Shown here: positions 36,715 to 49,947 of the stretch, piece after piece
Layout: every line of letters starts with the position of its first letter
Numbering within the stretch: the stretch's first letter is position 1
Source: Rallus limicola
Lineage: Eukaryota; Chordata; Aves; Gruiformes; Rallidae
Assembly (NCBI GenBank): GCA_022605955.1
Contig: JAKCOZ010000008.1
Location: 38,046,547 to 38,110,546 of the forward strand
DNA: 64,000 nt
Direction of reading: 5' to 3'
Program-made: the position numbers and the translations under genes
The notes under the pieces: generated by a model
Database searches by the model: none
What the model was told of the DNA's origin: nothing
Seen by the model: the letters and a program-made list of their open reading frames with translations, nothing else

Positions 36715-38966
36715 CTCGCACAAGGAGCTGTCTTGTCCCAAAGGGAGAGTGTTGCGTTGCCCAGGGGAGTCCCGCGAGGCCTCTGAGCTGCAAGAGAAGA
36801 GCGTAAGCCATCAGTCACTGTCAAAGGGAACTGAGGAGGTTGATGAGGTTACGCTGAAGAGCTTCCCCAAAGGTCAATGTTTCCTTTCTCCCCGACGTTG
36901 CCACATTCCCTGTGTTCCGTTACTTTAGAACGGGCTCGGATTTGCTTATTGGCAACTGCAGCAAGTGGAGCTTGGCACAAGGTATCGCCAGGCTGAACCC
37001 CAAAGTCAAACCCAAAAAGGGTTCTGGGGATCTAACACCTCAAATCCAACCAATTGCCTTCCGGCCAGCTGGCAGCGGCCCTATCGCAGCTGAAGCTGGC
37101 TGCATCCAAGGCAGCCCCGGGACTGAGATGCAGAGTTAAACGCCCAGCCCCAACCCAGCAGCAGCCCAGGGATACAGGGAAGAAACTGAGCTCCCGCTCC
37201 AGCACTGCCAGACGCTACCGAGGTGCAATGCCGACACCATCCCTACGTGAGCCGAGGGGGACAGTTGCACCACACGCCAGGAAGAGCGCAGAAGAAACAA
37301 GCTCACGCCTTGACCTCAGCCTTACCAGTCTGCACCATTTCTTCTCCCCGTACAGAACGTCTTGGTCTTTTCATGGGAGGCTCAGAAGAAAGGGCCTGAG
37401 TCTGAAACAGAAACAAACAAAGCACCACCCTGAGTTGAACCTGAACACCAGCCCAAGCCAGCGGAAATTTCCGGAAATGGAGGCAGCTCTGCTCCGACGT
37501 GGGGACCGGCATTTGCTGGCTCAGAGCGCAGCAGAAGGATCTTTGCAGGATCTCTGACCAGCAAGCTGCCCTTTGCGTCTGATTGTTCATACGGGCTCTC
37601 CTGCGCGCAGGGATTAAACCCCCTCAGCCTTCCTGCCCAGTTCCCCTCGGACAGCTCCTCAGCTTTCCAGACTTCAGCCCTGACTCTGGCTTGGGGAGCG
37701 CTGAGCCCCTCAGAAAGGGGTTTTGTACAAACAAAGACTCAATGTCGCTCTCAGGGACAACGACGAATAGAGCACAACGGTTTCTTATTCCTCCTCTCCA
37801 CCTGCGGGGCAGTAAGAAAAAGAACACTGCACCTCCCAACCAAACGAAGGGCTCAAGCAGCTCGGGACTCGTTTTTACAGCGCCAAAGTCCTAGGGGAAT
37901 CCTCTCCCAGACCGCTGGATACCGAACCCAGCCCAGAGGGCTTGATCCAGAGGAAGCAGGCGACTGTTCTTGCAAGGTCATGCATTTTGGGTGCTCCTTC
38001 CTCAGCTCCACGTGCCAGGGCAGAGCACGCAAACCTGAGCCAGGCAAAGCCAGCACACAGAGGCGCCTGCTGTCAAGGGAAAAGAACCACCTACGGCTGC
38101 ACGGCTTCAGGAAAGTCTCTGCTAACCTCTCCCGCAGACTCTGCTCCTGGAGCGGCATCGCTGCCCGAAGCCTGGCGTTTCCATGCTCTCTTGGCTCGTA
38201 TCGTCCCCGCAGCAGCAGCAGCAACCGCTTTGGGCCCAGAGACGGCATCATCTAAACAACAAAGGCAGAGCACCTCACAGCGTGACTTAAGAGGGGGTTA
38301 GGACTGCCATTGACATGGAAGCCAACCTCCTTCACCCCACCCAAAGCAGTGCGATTCAGGCCAAGCGGCACACCCTTCTGCAGCTTCAGGCACCCCTCAG
38401 TTCTCCAAGGGACGCCAAACCTCAGAAGAACCGGGGCTAGCAACTACCTCTGTCACGGGCGGCACCTGCTTGTAGCTTTTGCAGTTCCTGCCGGTCACGA
38501 TGTCCCGCAGGCAGCTGAGGGCTGAGGGAAGAAGACACACAACAGGGAGTTACAACCGTGGGTGAGCTTCACACAAGCAAACTTCCAAAGCTAATTGCTG
38601 CGCTTCCCCTTCCAAGGCCCCCCAGGATCATCTCAGACACACACACAGCCACTGCAGAGCATCCCCCGCCTCTCCCAGCCAAGGCATCGCTAATTCCCTT
38701 CTGTTAATGCTTCTTCTTCATGTCTTACGCTTGTTCCCAGCACCAAACAAATGGCTTTGGCTAACGTGGAACTCTGCACAGGTTAAACACACACACACAC
38801 CCACACACACAAGCCACACACTGCCCTTCAGCAGGGCAATGCCCGTGTATACAGCGCTGAGTTACTCTCCCCGCGGCTTTCACCACCCACACCCGCAAGT
38901 TTCCTTGCGGGGAAGGCATCCCCGCTTCTCCACACGCCCCACGCAAGGACTCCCCTCCACCCGCTG

Positions 38967-39009
<43 letters not shown>

Positions 39010-39895
39010 CCCTCTGCTCCTTCCCCACGCACGCTCCCAGGGGCCGCTTCTTTTCAAACTTCCCGCCTGCCAGACGGAAAAGCCAACGGGGGCCGGAGGG
39101 GCGCGGGTCTGCCAAGGGCCTTCTCGCAGCGGGGGGACCCCGAGACCCGCTCCCGCCCTGGGCTCTAACGCCCAGGACAGGCGCCCGAGGCGCCGCGCTA
39201 CGGGCTGGCTCGGAGGAGACAGGGCGGGGGGGGGCGGGGAAAGAGGTCCCGCAGGCCGCACCCCGAGAGGCCGCGGGCACTCAGGGCCGGGCCGGGGCGA
39301 GGCCCTCGGGAGGCCGTACGGCGTCGGGGCGGCTCACTGACCTGGGGGGCGGCCTCTGAAGCGGTGGCGCGGCGGACGGCGGCCAAGAAGGCGCCCAAGG
39401 CCCCCAGCAGCCATTGCTACCTCGGCCCCGGCAGCCCGCGGCGGAAACGCACCCATCCTGTGCCCCGCCCCGCCCGGCTCGGCCGCCCCTCCCACGGGTG
39501 TGCGGACCAGCCCGTCCATTGGCTCCTCCCGCTGCCTGTCTGGGGAGGCAGAGCCCGGGCAAGCGAAGGGGAGGGGCCAGGACGGCCACGCATGCGTGCT
39601 GCTGCTCCCCCGCCCGCGGGCGGCACCTCCCGCGCTGCCGGAGGAGAGGGGCGGCTCTCTCCTCTCTCTCTCTCTCCGCCCCCCCAACACAGGCTGCGCG
39701 GCCCGAGGGACGCGGGGGGGTGGGAGCGGCCGGCGGACCGGCCCCTTGGCGGGTTCCCCTCCGCTTTCCTCCCCCCGGCTCGGCGGGGGAAAGGACGGAG
39801 CTTCCCGGGCCTTACCGAGCCCTTTGCTCCTCACACTCCCGGCGCTCGGTGCCTGTCTCCTCTCCCGCTCCCGCAGGAGCGACCGGCACAGCCAT
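36715..39895 (-). pseudogene. Gene A copy 5, last exon deleted
   Basis: Exons 1-5 are present at 39816-39895, 38448-38521, 38127-38251, 37326-37401 and 36715-36787, all in frame and matching copy 3. The 0.4-kb deletion near 36642 in unit 4 removes exon 6 with its acceptor and stop codon. A transcript would have to read through the exon 5 donor or use another 3' end, so the C-terminus must differ. I call it a probable pseudogene, although a functional shortened form cannot be excluded. Confidence 0.5.
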
Positions 39896-40549
39896 GGCCG
39901 AAGGCACGACTGAGCCAGAGCGGCGGGTGTGCAGGACGCGGTGTCCCGGGAAACGGAGCGGGCAGTCGGAAAGCGTTCAACGGCCCGCCCGGGACTGGCC
40001 CGCCCGGCTGCCCGGGCAACGCCGACGCGCAACCGGCCGCCGAAGCCAGCGGGCAAGGCCGAAGCCAGCGGGCGGGAACGGGGCGGCTTTCGCCTCTCGC
40101 GCTGGCTTCGGCTGGTTCCCGGAGCCACCACACTTCCCCCTGCCCTAGCAAGAACGGCGGGGATGCGGATTGGGAGGGAGGGAGGGAGGGAGGGAGGGAG
40201 GGAGGGTGCTGCGCGGGCAGCCGGGATGAGGCTTCTCGGGATGCCCCCGGGTTTCGACACCGAAAATCCCGGCATCGCCTTGTGTTTACCTGCCGTTTGT
40301 CGTTCCCGGATAAAAGAGGAGTCCCCACCGAGGCAAAAGTCATCAGTGTCAAACACGAGGAAGATCAATGCCTTTGAATGGTGCTACAGAACAGCCAGCG
40401 CTGGGGATCTGTTACCTTCAAGTTACGCTGCCAGCACTAGAACTAGATGCTGCCTCCCTTAACACAGAGCAGCAAAGACTAAGTCTCCAGCCCCATTTAC
40501 ACCAGCTACACAGTCACCACCCAAAAGGCAGTGCTTATTCTCCCTGTCC

Positions 40550-40657
40550 TTACTTGTCGGCGCCTGTGGGCAGTGGATCAGCCGGGCTTCTAGGCCATTT
40601 TCCCTTCTGTTGCTTGAGGAGCTCTTGGTACATCTTCTTTTCTCCTGGCTTAACATC
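40550..40657 (-). CDS. Gene C terminal exon, unit 5
   Basis: Intact acceptor, 35-codon frame and TAA, as in unit 1. Confidence 0.45.
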   Translation of the reverse strand, partial: DVKPGEKKMYQELLKQQKGKWPRSPADPLPTGADK

Positions 40658-42380
40658 CTGCCAGAAGAGAGAGACCGGAGCAGCCTGCAATTCAAAACAT
40701 GCTCAACGCCCAGCAATACATCCCAAACCAAAGCAGCCGGGACTGGAAAACACAGATGGCCTGAAACCACCCCAGGGAGCCAACAAGCAGCCCCTCTCAC
40801 CCATGGGCTCAGGCCTTTCCTTTGCCAGGGATCCTTACAAACACCTCTCTAGGCGTTTCTCTCGGCCGCAGCAGCCTGCAATTTAAAACATGCTCAACGT
40901 CCAGCAATAGCTCCCAAACCAAAAGAGCCAGGACTTAAAGAAATAGCTGCCTTGAGACCTCCCCAGGGAACCCATAAGCAGCCCCTCTTACCCTGAAGCT
41001 CAAGCCTTTCCTTTGCCAGGGATCCCTCCTAACACCTCCCTAGGTTTTTTCTCGGCCGCAGCGGCCTTCCATTCAAACATGCCCAAAGTCCAGCAATAAC
41101 TCCCAAACCAAAGGAGCCAGGACTGAAAGACCTTGTCCCTGCCCCTCCTGGGCTGTGAACAGGAGGGAAGAAGGGAGCAAATTTCTGACTAAAGTCTGCT
41201 AGCGAGGGAGTGGGGGGGGGGAAAGTGTTTTAAGATCTGGTTGCGTTTGTTTGAAGGGGTGGTTGCACTCCTGACTCTGGGTTTTCACTGTTCCTTTCTA
41301 GCATAGTAGAATAAATTCAGTAACTTTCTCTTCTGCATTCTGTGTTGAGTCTGTTTTGCCCGCGTCGTTAATGACAGGATGATTTCTCTCTCCTTAGTTT
41401 GACTCTTGAGCCTCTTAATATACATTTTCTCCCCTGTCCAACTACGAAGGGGAGGAAGAGACTGATTTTGGTGGGCGTCTGGCTTCCAGCCAGGGCTAAA
41501 CCACCACACCAGCGCAGAGCTGGACACAGAGGAAGAGGGAAAAGGCTATAAAAAGCGGGCCTGCATAAAGGAAAGAAGGTACCTGACTGGCAAAGGTTCA
41601 AGTTCTAAGTACACAGAACTAAGGTATTGGTTAAATGGTGTATTGAACTTTGTGTTTGATGGGCAAAAGCTGTATGTTGCAGTTGCGTCTACATGGGAGT
41701 GAATGAGACGCGCACAAAGCGAGTGTGGAGCTTTGATCCGCAGTTCTGGTATCCCCTGAGGGGTGCAGACAGAAAGCAGCAAAGCTTAAAAAACCCCAAA
41801 CCCAAAACCCCCCCGCAGGGGCCCAAGGAAAGCAAAAGGTAAAAAGGTTCTATAAGAAAAAGTTATTACAAAGGAAAAATACCCCAAGGCCCTACCCCAG
41901 AACGATGGTTGAAATACTGTTTATTGGGTCAATGTTGCTCCGTGCCCAAACAAAGGACTTCACGCCAGCACGGCTCTTTTTATATATAATTCAAATATTT
42001 ATTGCAATAAAATAAATAAATATCTATCTTCTCACATTTAACAGACAGACAAAACCAGAACAACAAAACCAAGTTCAGAACAGAAACTAAAACAAGAGTC
42101 AGCCCAAGGTGATCACGTTGTAACTGCAGTAGTGCCCGTCTTACAGCAGCTGCTGGTGGATTCTTTCCTGTACCATCTTCCTGCCGGAGCTTTTGGGCAG
42201 AGAAAGTTCCCTGGCCAGGGGCTGGGACAATACCAGCTGTCTGCCCTCCAACACATGCTATCACAACCACCGGCTTACATGGATCCGAAGCTCTGCTGTC
42301 ACAGAGAGAGTCACCAATAGCATGAAGAAAGGACTAAAGAGCACCACGTAACCGCAAGCCTGAGTTAAGTAGCGGGGCCC

Positions 42381-44455
42381 TGTAAGGAAATTCCTTAGTG
42401 CAAGCCACATATTCCCTGGTGGAAACAACAGTGGAAAAATACCATCTTTTGTGGCCCTCTGGGAGACTGCAACACAACTTATTTTCAATTCCCAAGACAT
42501 TCTATATGATGTGTGGATTAGCAGCTCTGATGTTTTTGACTAGTGTGATACCATGCCTGATTCAGTTGATTCAAACCGTAGTGAACCGCATGCAAATAAT
42601 CACTGTAAACTCACCCCATGATGTTAAACATATCAGATTGATAAAGCCAACCAAACACGCAGCTGTTAGAATTATATAATCAAATTGATTTCGTTTTATG
42701 TACACTGAAAAACCTTTGAATGTTTGAACAATGAAAACTTTTATTATAAAACATAACTAAACAAGAAACTATTAACAAGAATTAGAAAACAACTATTTAT
42801 GGTCGAAACAACAAAACAAACTAGTAAGGAATATGGAAATAATTGCAAGTAGAGAAACCCCGAACAAAGCATAAAGTAATATTGTAGAACGCCTTTTGTA
42901 ACATTCCATCTCCATTTTCAGTTCTTGATATTTGTTGTCAACATTTTGCCTAAAAGTAAACGACAAAGAAAGAAAATGTTTTAATCCTGGCCATAACTGA
43001 CCACACAGGTTAACTGCTTTCAGTAACACCCACCTTGATGCTCGCTCCGGAGGGAAAGTCCGCACTTTTGTCCTTTCCTCTCCGGCAAGTGACGCCACAA
43101 TCTAATGGTGACAAACATTGCACCACTGTAACTACCAGGCCATATTTATTGGCCATAAATGGTACCATTAACACACTCACTGATACGGTGGCAAGCTCGG
43201 GGAACGGGTCCGGGATCTCACACTCTGAGCTCTCACCCTCACGTGCGGTCGCCATCTCTCACCCCCACACCATTTGCGCATGTTTTGTTTTTATATTGTC
43301 TGCGCACGCGCGATTTCTCTCCACAGAAAGCACTGGAAAGTTCTAGAAGGTGGCGCATGCAAAATCCCTTTAGTGTAGCCAAAATAGTGACGCAAGATGT
43401 ATATGAAATTGCTTCTACGTTATTAAGTGTTAAGAATATTGTAACCCAACTTAGATTTTGTTTATGTACCACTAAACACTTTTGATTTTATAGAACTAAT
43501 GCATTCTTAAAGTCAAACGGAGTGTTGGACAGCGCAACAAATTCAATGAACCACTATGCAGCCAGTAAACAAAACAACCCGGTCAAGTTCGACACAGCCC
43601 TTTAAATGGTGTCGGGGTGGTAGAAGTGTCCCACTTCTGTTGCTCACACCACTCTGGATCTGATACAAAAATCAGACAAAAACAAACAACATGCTATAGT
43701 AGCAACTCTGCCAATAATTGACCTTCTTTTGGTTATAAATTAGTCTCCTGCACCTCAGTTTGATATTATACAAATCTTGTCAATCGTGGGAAATTGCGAG
43801 GAGGAAGCGACATTCATCACTTACAGCTCCCCCCCCCCCAAAATGCATGATCAGCCAAAATTTGGATCTAGACTAAATGAGGCATGAAAATCTACGTTAC
43901 ACCCAGCTTCCACCTCCCAATTCTCCCAAGCTACATTTACATTATATATACTGTAAAATTGGTATTATAATATCAATTCTTTTTATACACGCGCACAATT
44001 TGTTATTGATTATCAGAAATTCATTATTAGACTTGTAGTCTATACTATTTTCTTTCTCTCTCTCTTACTCTTTCTATTTCTGTCTTCTCTGCTGCCACCA
44101 CAGTACGTCATCAGTCAGAGCCACGGGGTGGAATGTAAGGAAATTCCGTGGTGCAAGCCACAGAGTTTCCAAAAACTCCGTAAATCCTTCAATAGATGCC
44201 TGTCTCTGACTGATGGTGGGATGAGCATCCATAAATAATAGGATGCTTTACAAACAGAAGTTTAAGGAGTTACATTTCCAAGGTCTGGACAAATAATAGA
44301 CCTTAGTCCTTATCAATAGAAGCCCTGTGCTAAGGAATTTAAGGAGGAAACATTTCCAAGGACTAAATCACTTTAGTGCCAATTACGAAGGACCATTTGG
44401 CACTTGGAGGTTGTTAGAGGAGATACCTCTGATAATGACAATGTCCAGCTGGGAT
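42381..44455 (+). mobile_element. Collapsed provirus, unit 5 (LTR truncated)
   Basis: As unit 3. 5' LTR stump from 42381, 3' LTR from 44134, class B deletion at about 44455. Confidence 0.75.
42793..43255 (-). CDS. Gene D copy 5
   Basis: Exons 43181-43255, 43034-43101 and 42793-42949. Same as copy 3. Confidence 0.6.
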
Positions 44456-45335
44456 ATTGTGTCACCCTCCACAGGGCCAGACAACCAGATACTACATCGT
44501 CCTGCTGGGTGGTGCAGCTACGGTCTACCTACCAAGTGGCACAGGTACCAATCACCGGGATACTCACCAGTCTTTGGTATCCCAGATGGAAAGGGATCTC
44601 CTCCATATTTTTGTATATCCAGGTGGTAATCGTTGGCACTGGTTGACGGGAGAAGGTTGGAAAACTGGGCAAGGATGGAAGATGGAACCAGGATGGAACA
44701 CCAGGGTAGGGTGGCGCACTGGGGTGTGTTTTAACTTCACAGTCAATTGGAGCGATCGAATAGATTGGAGGGTCTGACAGGTCTGGAGCAGGGAGGAAGG
44801 AGGAAGCGCTGGAGAAGGCTGGAGCAGTCGAGGAAGCCGGAGCGCTGTGGTGCAGGAAAAAACAAAAGAGAAGAACCACAATGTTTATAAGCATGGCATT
44901 TGTTATCGACACGTATCAGTGCACCAGAACGGAGACACTTGATTCCTACACAACTGTCTACACGCAAATGGAAGCCACAGCTAAAGCAACACAAATACCT
45001 AAAGTACAATGAGACTGTCAAATCCCTGCACAGAAACATCCTGCACTGGTGTCACGACAAAACACAGGGGGCATGCCCGTGCGCAGGCCCTTCATACTCA
45101 GCTGGGCGACTCTGAACTCGGGCAGGCCAGAGGGGCACGAGTCAAATTCGTCACCTTAGCGTACCCCAAAGTGAAAGCTTCCTCTAAGTTGTGCTAGAAG
45201 GACCAAGGGAGGTGGAAAGGAAGAGAGGAAATGCTGGCACTCCCCGTGTTTACCTTACGTTACACCTTTCCAGATAAAAAAAAAAAAGCTCTTCTCTAGT
45301 TGGGAGGGGAGGAAGGAAAAATAAAAAGACCTCCC

Positions 45336-48249
45336 TTAGGATAGCGGCCCAGGAAACCTTGGAAAAATATCCCTGCGTGGACACAGAGACAAAGGAATGT
45401 TGGGGCAGCACGGAGGAAGTTCAGCAATGAAACTGAAAGCAAACCTTTCAGAGAAGAAAGTCCAAGCAAACAGAAGGGGTTTACCTCGCACAAGGAGCTG
45501 TCTTGTCCCAAAGGGAGAGTGTTGCGTTGCCCAGGGGAGTCCCGCGAGGCCTCTGAGCTGCAAGAGAAGAGCGTAAGCCATCAGTCACTGTCAAAGGGAA
45601 CTGAGGAGGTTGATGAGGTTACGCTGAAGAGCTTCCCCAAAGGTCAATGTTTCCTTTCTCCCCGACGTCGCCACATTCCCTGTGTTCCGTTACTTTAGAA
45701 CGGGCTCGGATTTGCTTATTGGCAACTGCAGCAAGTGGAGCTTGGCACAAGGTATCGCCAGGCTGAACCCCAAAGTCAAACCCAAAAAGGGTTCTGGGGA
45801 TCTAACACCTCAAATCCAACCAATTGCCTTCCGGCCAGCTGGCAGCGGCCCTATCGCAGCTGAAGCTGGCTGCATCCAAGGCAGCCCCGGTACTGAGATG
45901 CAGAGCTAAACGCCCAGCCCCAACCCAGCAGCAGCCCAGGGATACAGGGAAGAAACTGAGCTCCCGCTCCAGCACTGCCAGACGCTACCGAGGTGCAATG
46001 CCGACACCATCCCTACGTGAGCCGAGGGGGACAGTTGCACCACACGCCAGGAAGAGCGCAGAAGAAACAAGCTCACGCCTTGACCTCAGCCTTACCAGTC
46101 TGCACCATTTCTTCTCCCCGTACAGAACGTCTTGGTCTTTTCATGGGAGGCTCAGAAGAAAGGGCCTGAGTCTGAAACAGAAACAAACAAAGCACCACCC
46201 TGAGTTGAACCTGAACACCAGCCCAAGCCAGCAGAAACTTCCAGAAAGGGAGACAGCTCTGGTCCAACATGGGGACCGGCATTTGCTGGCTCAGAGCGCA
46301 GCAGAAGGATCTTTGCAGGATCTCTGACCAGCAAGCTGCCCTTTGCGTCTGATTGTTCATACGGGCTCTCCTGCGCGCAGGGATTAAACCCCCTCAGCCT
46401 TCCTGCCCAGTTCCCCTCGGACAGCTCCTCAGCTTTCCAGACTTCAGCCCTGACTCTGGCTTGGGGAGCGCTGAGCCCCTCAGAAAGGGGTTTTGTACAA
46501 ACAAAGACTCAATGTCGCTCTCAGGGACAACGACGAATAGAGCACAACGGTTTCTTATTCCTCCTCTCCACCTGCGGGGCAGTAAGAAAAAGAACACTGC
46601 ACCTCCCAACCAAACGAAGGGCTCAAGCAGCTCGGGACTCGTGTTTACAGCGCCAAAGTCCTAGGGGAATCCTCTCCCAGACCGCTGGATACCGAACCCA
46701 GCCCAGAGGGCTTGATCCAGAGGAAGCAGGCGACTGTTCTCGCAAGGTCATGTATTTTGGGTGCTCCTTCCTCAGCTCCACGTGCCAGGGCAGAGCACGC
46801 AAACCTGAGCCAGGCAAAGCCAGCACACAGAGGCGCCTGCTGTCAAGGGAAAAGAACCACCTACGGCTGCACGGCTTCAGGAAAGTCTCTGCTAACCTCT
46901 CCCGCAGACTCTGCTCCTGGAGCGGCATCGCTGCCCGAAGCCCGGCGTTTCCATGCTCTCTTGGCTCGTATCGTCCCCGCAGCAGCAGCAGCAACCGCTT
47001 TGGGCCCAGAGACGGCATCATCTAAACAACAAAGGCAGAGCACCTCACAGCGTGACTTAAGAGGGGGTTAGGACTGCCATTGACATGGAAGCCAACCTCC
47101 TTCACCCCACCCAAAGCAGTGCGATTCAGGCCAAGCTGCACACCCTTCTGCAGCTTCAGGCACCCCTCAGTTCTCCAAGGGACGCCAAACCTCAGAAGAA
47201 CCGGGGCTAGCAACTACCTCTGTCACGGGCGGCACCTGCTTGTAGCTTTTGCAGTTCCTGCCGGTCACGATGTCCCGCAGGCAGCTGAGGGCTGAGGGAA
47301 GAAGACACACAACAGGGATTTACAACCGTGGGTGAGCTTCACACAAGCAAACTTCCAAAGCTAATTGCTGCGCTTCCCCTTCCAAGGCCCCCCAGGATCA
47401 TCTCAGACACACACACAGCCACTGCAGAGCATCCCCCGCCTCTCCCAGCCAAGGCATCGCTAATTCCCTTCTGTTAATGCTTCTTCTTCATGTCTTACGC
47501 TTCTTCCCAGCACCAAACAAATGGCTTTGGCTAACGTGGAACTCTGCACAGGTTAAACACACACACACACACACACCCCCCACAAGCCGCACACTGCCCT
47601 TCAGCAGGGCAATGCCCGTGTATACAGCGCTGAGTTACTCTCCCCGCGGCTTTCACCACCCACACCCGCAAGTTTCCTCTTTCTCCCACGGGAAACCTCA
47701 AGGGGCACAAATAACAACCAGCCTGCCTCTGAGAGTTCCGTGCAAGGGGACCTGGGAACACCTGGGCCACCTTACAGCCCAGCCCAGCCAGCGCTGCTGC
47801 AAAACCTCCTTGCAGCAGGACAGCAGCTGAAGCCACCTAACACGGTTTCCCTGCAACCACTTCGCCCGCCGTTCCCAGCGATGGATCGCTGAGGGAAACC
47901 GGCTCTCCCGCTCACATCGTGCCATGACAGCCAGCAGCGCCTGCAAAGGCACCTTCCTCCACCTGGGACTGTGCTCTGCACGCCTGCGGGGAACTACTTC
48001 AGGGGCGGCCAGCGTCTCCCTCCAGAAGACGCTCACTCTCCTCAGGGACACAGAAGCCACAGGCATGGCACGCCCATCGCTGCACACAGCAGGGCCCTTG
48101 CAACAAAACGCATCTCTAAGGTCCCTTGCAATCCCACAACCAGCCACCAGCTCTTACTGGGAGCTCCGGGACACTGGCACTGCTTAACACCTGGGAAGGC
48201 AGCCCCGCTTCTCCACACGCCCCACGCAAGGACTCCCCTCCACCCGCTG

Positions 48250-48288
<39 letters not shown>

Positions 48289-49182
48289 CCCTCTGCTCCT
48301 TCCCCACGCACGCTCCCAGGGGCCGCTTCTTTTCAAACTTCCCGCCTGCCAGACGGAAAAGCCAACGGGGGCCGGAGGGGCGCGGGTCTGCCAAGGGCCT
48401 TCTCGCAGCGGGGGGACCCCGAGACCCGCTCCCGCCCTGGGCTCTAACGCCCAGGACAGGCGCCCGAGGCGCCGCACTACGGGCTGGCTCGGAGGAGACA
48501 GGGCGGGGGGGGGCGGGGAAAGAGGTCCCGCAGGCCGCACCCCGAGAGGCCGCGGGCACTCAGGGCCGGGCCGGGGCGAGGCCCTCGGGAGGCCGTACGG
48601 CGTCGGGGCGGCTCACTGACCTGGGGGGCGGCCTCTGAAGCGGTGGCGCGGCGGACGGCGGCCAAGAAGGCGCCCAAGGCCCCCAGCAGCCATTGCTACC
48701 TCGGCCCCGGCAGCCCGCGGCGGAAACGCACCCATCCTGTGCCCCGCCCCGCCCGGCTCGGCCGCCCCTCCCACGGGTGTGCGGACCAGCCCGTCCATTG
48801 GCTCCTCCCGCTGCCTGTCTGGGGAGGCAGAGCCCGGGCAAGCGAAGGGGAGGGACCAGGACGGCCACGCATGCGTGCTGCTGCTCCCCCGCCCGCGGGC
48901 GGCACCTCCTGCGCTGCCGGAGGAGAGGGGCGGCTCTCTCCTCTCTCCTCTCTCTCTCTCTCCGCCCCCCCCAACGCAGGCTGCGCGGCCCGAGGGACGC
49001 GGGGGGGTGGGAGCGGCCGGCGGACCGGCCCCTGGGCGGGTTCCCCTCCGCTTTCCTCCCCCCGGCTCGGCGGGGGAAAGGACGGAGCTTCCCGGGCCTT
49101 ACCGAGCCCTTTGCTCCTCACACTCCCGGCGCTCGGTGCCTGTCTCCTCTCCCGCTCCCGCAGGAGCGACCGGCACAGCCAT
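45336..49182 (-). CDS. Gene A copy 6 (complete)
   Basis: Exons, read leftwards: 49103-49182, 47218-47291, 46897-47021, 46096-46171, 45485-45557 and 45336-45372. It has a GTAAGG exon 1 donor and an open frame. The sequence is almost identical to copy 4, as expected from the 14.5-kb duplication. Confidence 0.6.
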
Positions 49183-49839
49183 GGCCGAAGGCACGACTGA
49201 GCCAGAGCGGCGGGTGTGCAGGACGCGGTGTCCCGGGAAACGGAGCGGGCAGTCGGAAAGCGTTCAACGGCCCGCCCGGGACTGGCCCGCCCGGCTGCCC
49301 GGGCAACGCCGACGCGCAACCGGCCGCCGAAGCCAGCGGGCAAGGCCGAAGCCAGCGGGCGGGAACGGGGCGGCTTTCGCCTCTCGCACTGGCTTCGGCT
49401 GGTTCCCGGAGCCACCACACTTCCCCCTGCCCTGCCCTGCCCTGCCCTAGCAAGAACGGCGGGGATGCGGATTGGGAGGGAGGGAGGGAGGGAGGGTGCT
49501 GCGCGGGCAGCCGGGATGAGGCTTCTCGGGATGCCCCCGGGTTTCGACACCGAAAATCCCGGCATCGCCTTGTGTTTACCTGCCGTTTGTCGTTCCCGGA
49601 TAAAAGAGGAGTCCCCACCGAGGCAAAAGTCATCAGTGTCAAACACGAGGAAGATCAATGCCTTTGAATGGTGCTACAGAACAGCCAGCGCTGGGGATCT
49701 GTTACCTTCAAGTTACGCTGCCAGCACTAGAACTAGATGCTGCCTCCCTTAACACAGAGCAGCAAAGACTAAGTCTCCAGCCCCATTTACACCAGCTACA
49801 CAGTCACCACCCAAAAGGCAGGGCTTATTCTCCCTGTCC

Positions 49840-49947
49840 TTACTTGTCGGCGCCTGTGGGCAGTGGATCAGCCGGGCTTCTAGGCCATTTTCCCTTCTGT
49901 TGCTTGAGGAGCTCTTGGTACATCTTCTTTTCTCCTGGCTTAACATC
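49840..49947 (-). CDS. Gene C terminal exon, unit 6
   Basis: Intact acceptor, 35-codon frame and TAA, as in unit 1. Confidence 0.45.
   Translation of the reverse strand, partial: DVKPGEKKMYQELLKQQKGKWPRSPADPLPTGADK

Larger units (their letters stand above)
27847..37261. repeat. Tandem array unit 4 (class A, private 0.4-kb deletion)
   Basis: A unit of 9415 bp. It has the full LTR (35236-36085) and the class A extra T. A private deletion of about 0.4 kb at about 36642 removes the spacer that carries exon 6 of the next gene A copy. Its first 5.6 kb is almost identical to unit 6. Confidence 0.97.
37262..46031. repeat. Tandem array unit 5 (class B, shortened intron)
   Basis: A unit of 8770 bp, the near-identical partner of unit 3, with the same LTR deletion (about 44455) and the same intron deletion (about 38905). 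Differences visible by eye are mainly the lengths of the GGGA (40170-40206) and CA tracts. Confidence 0.97.
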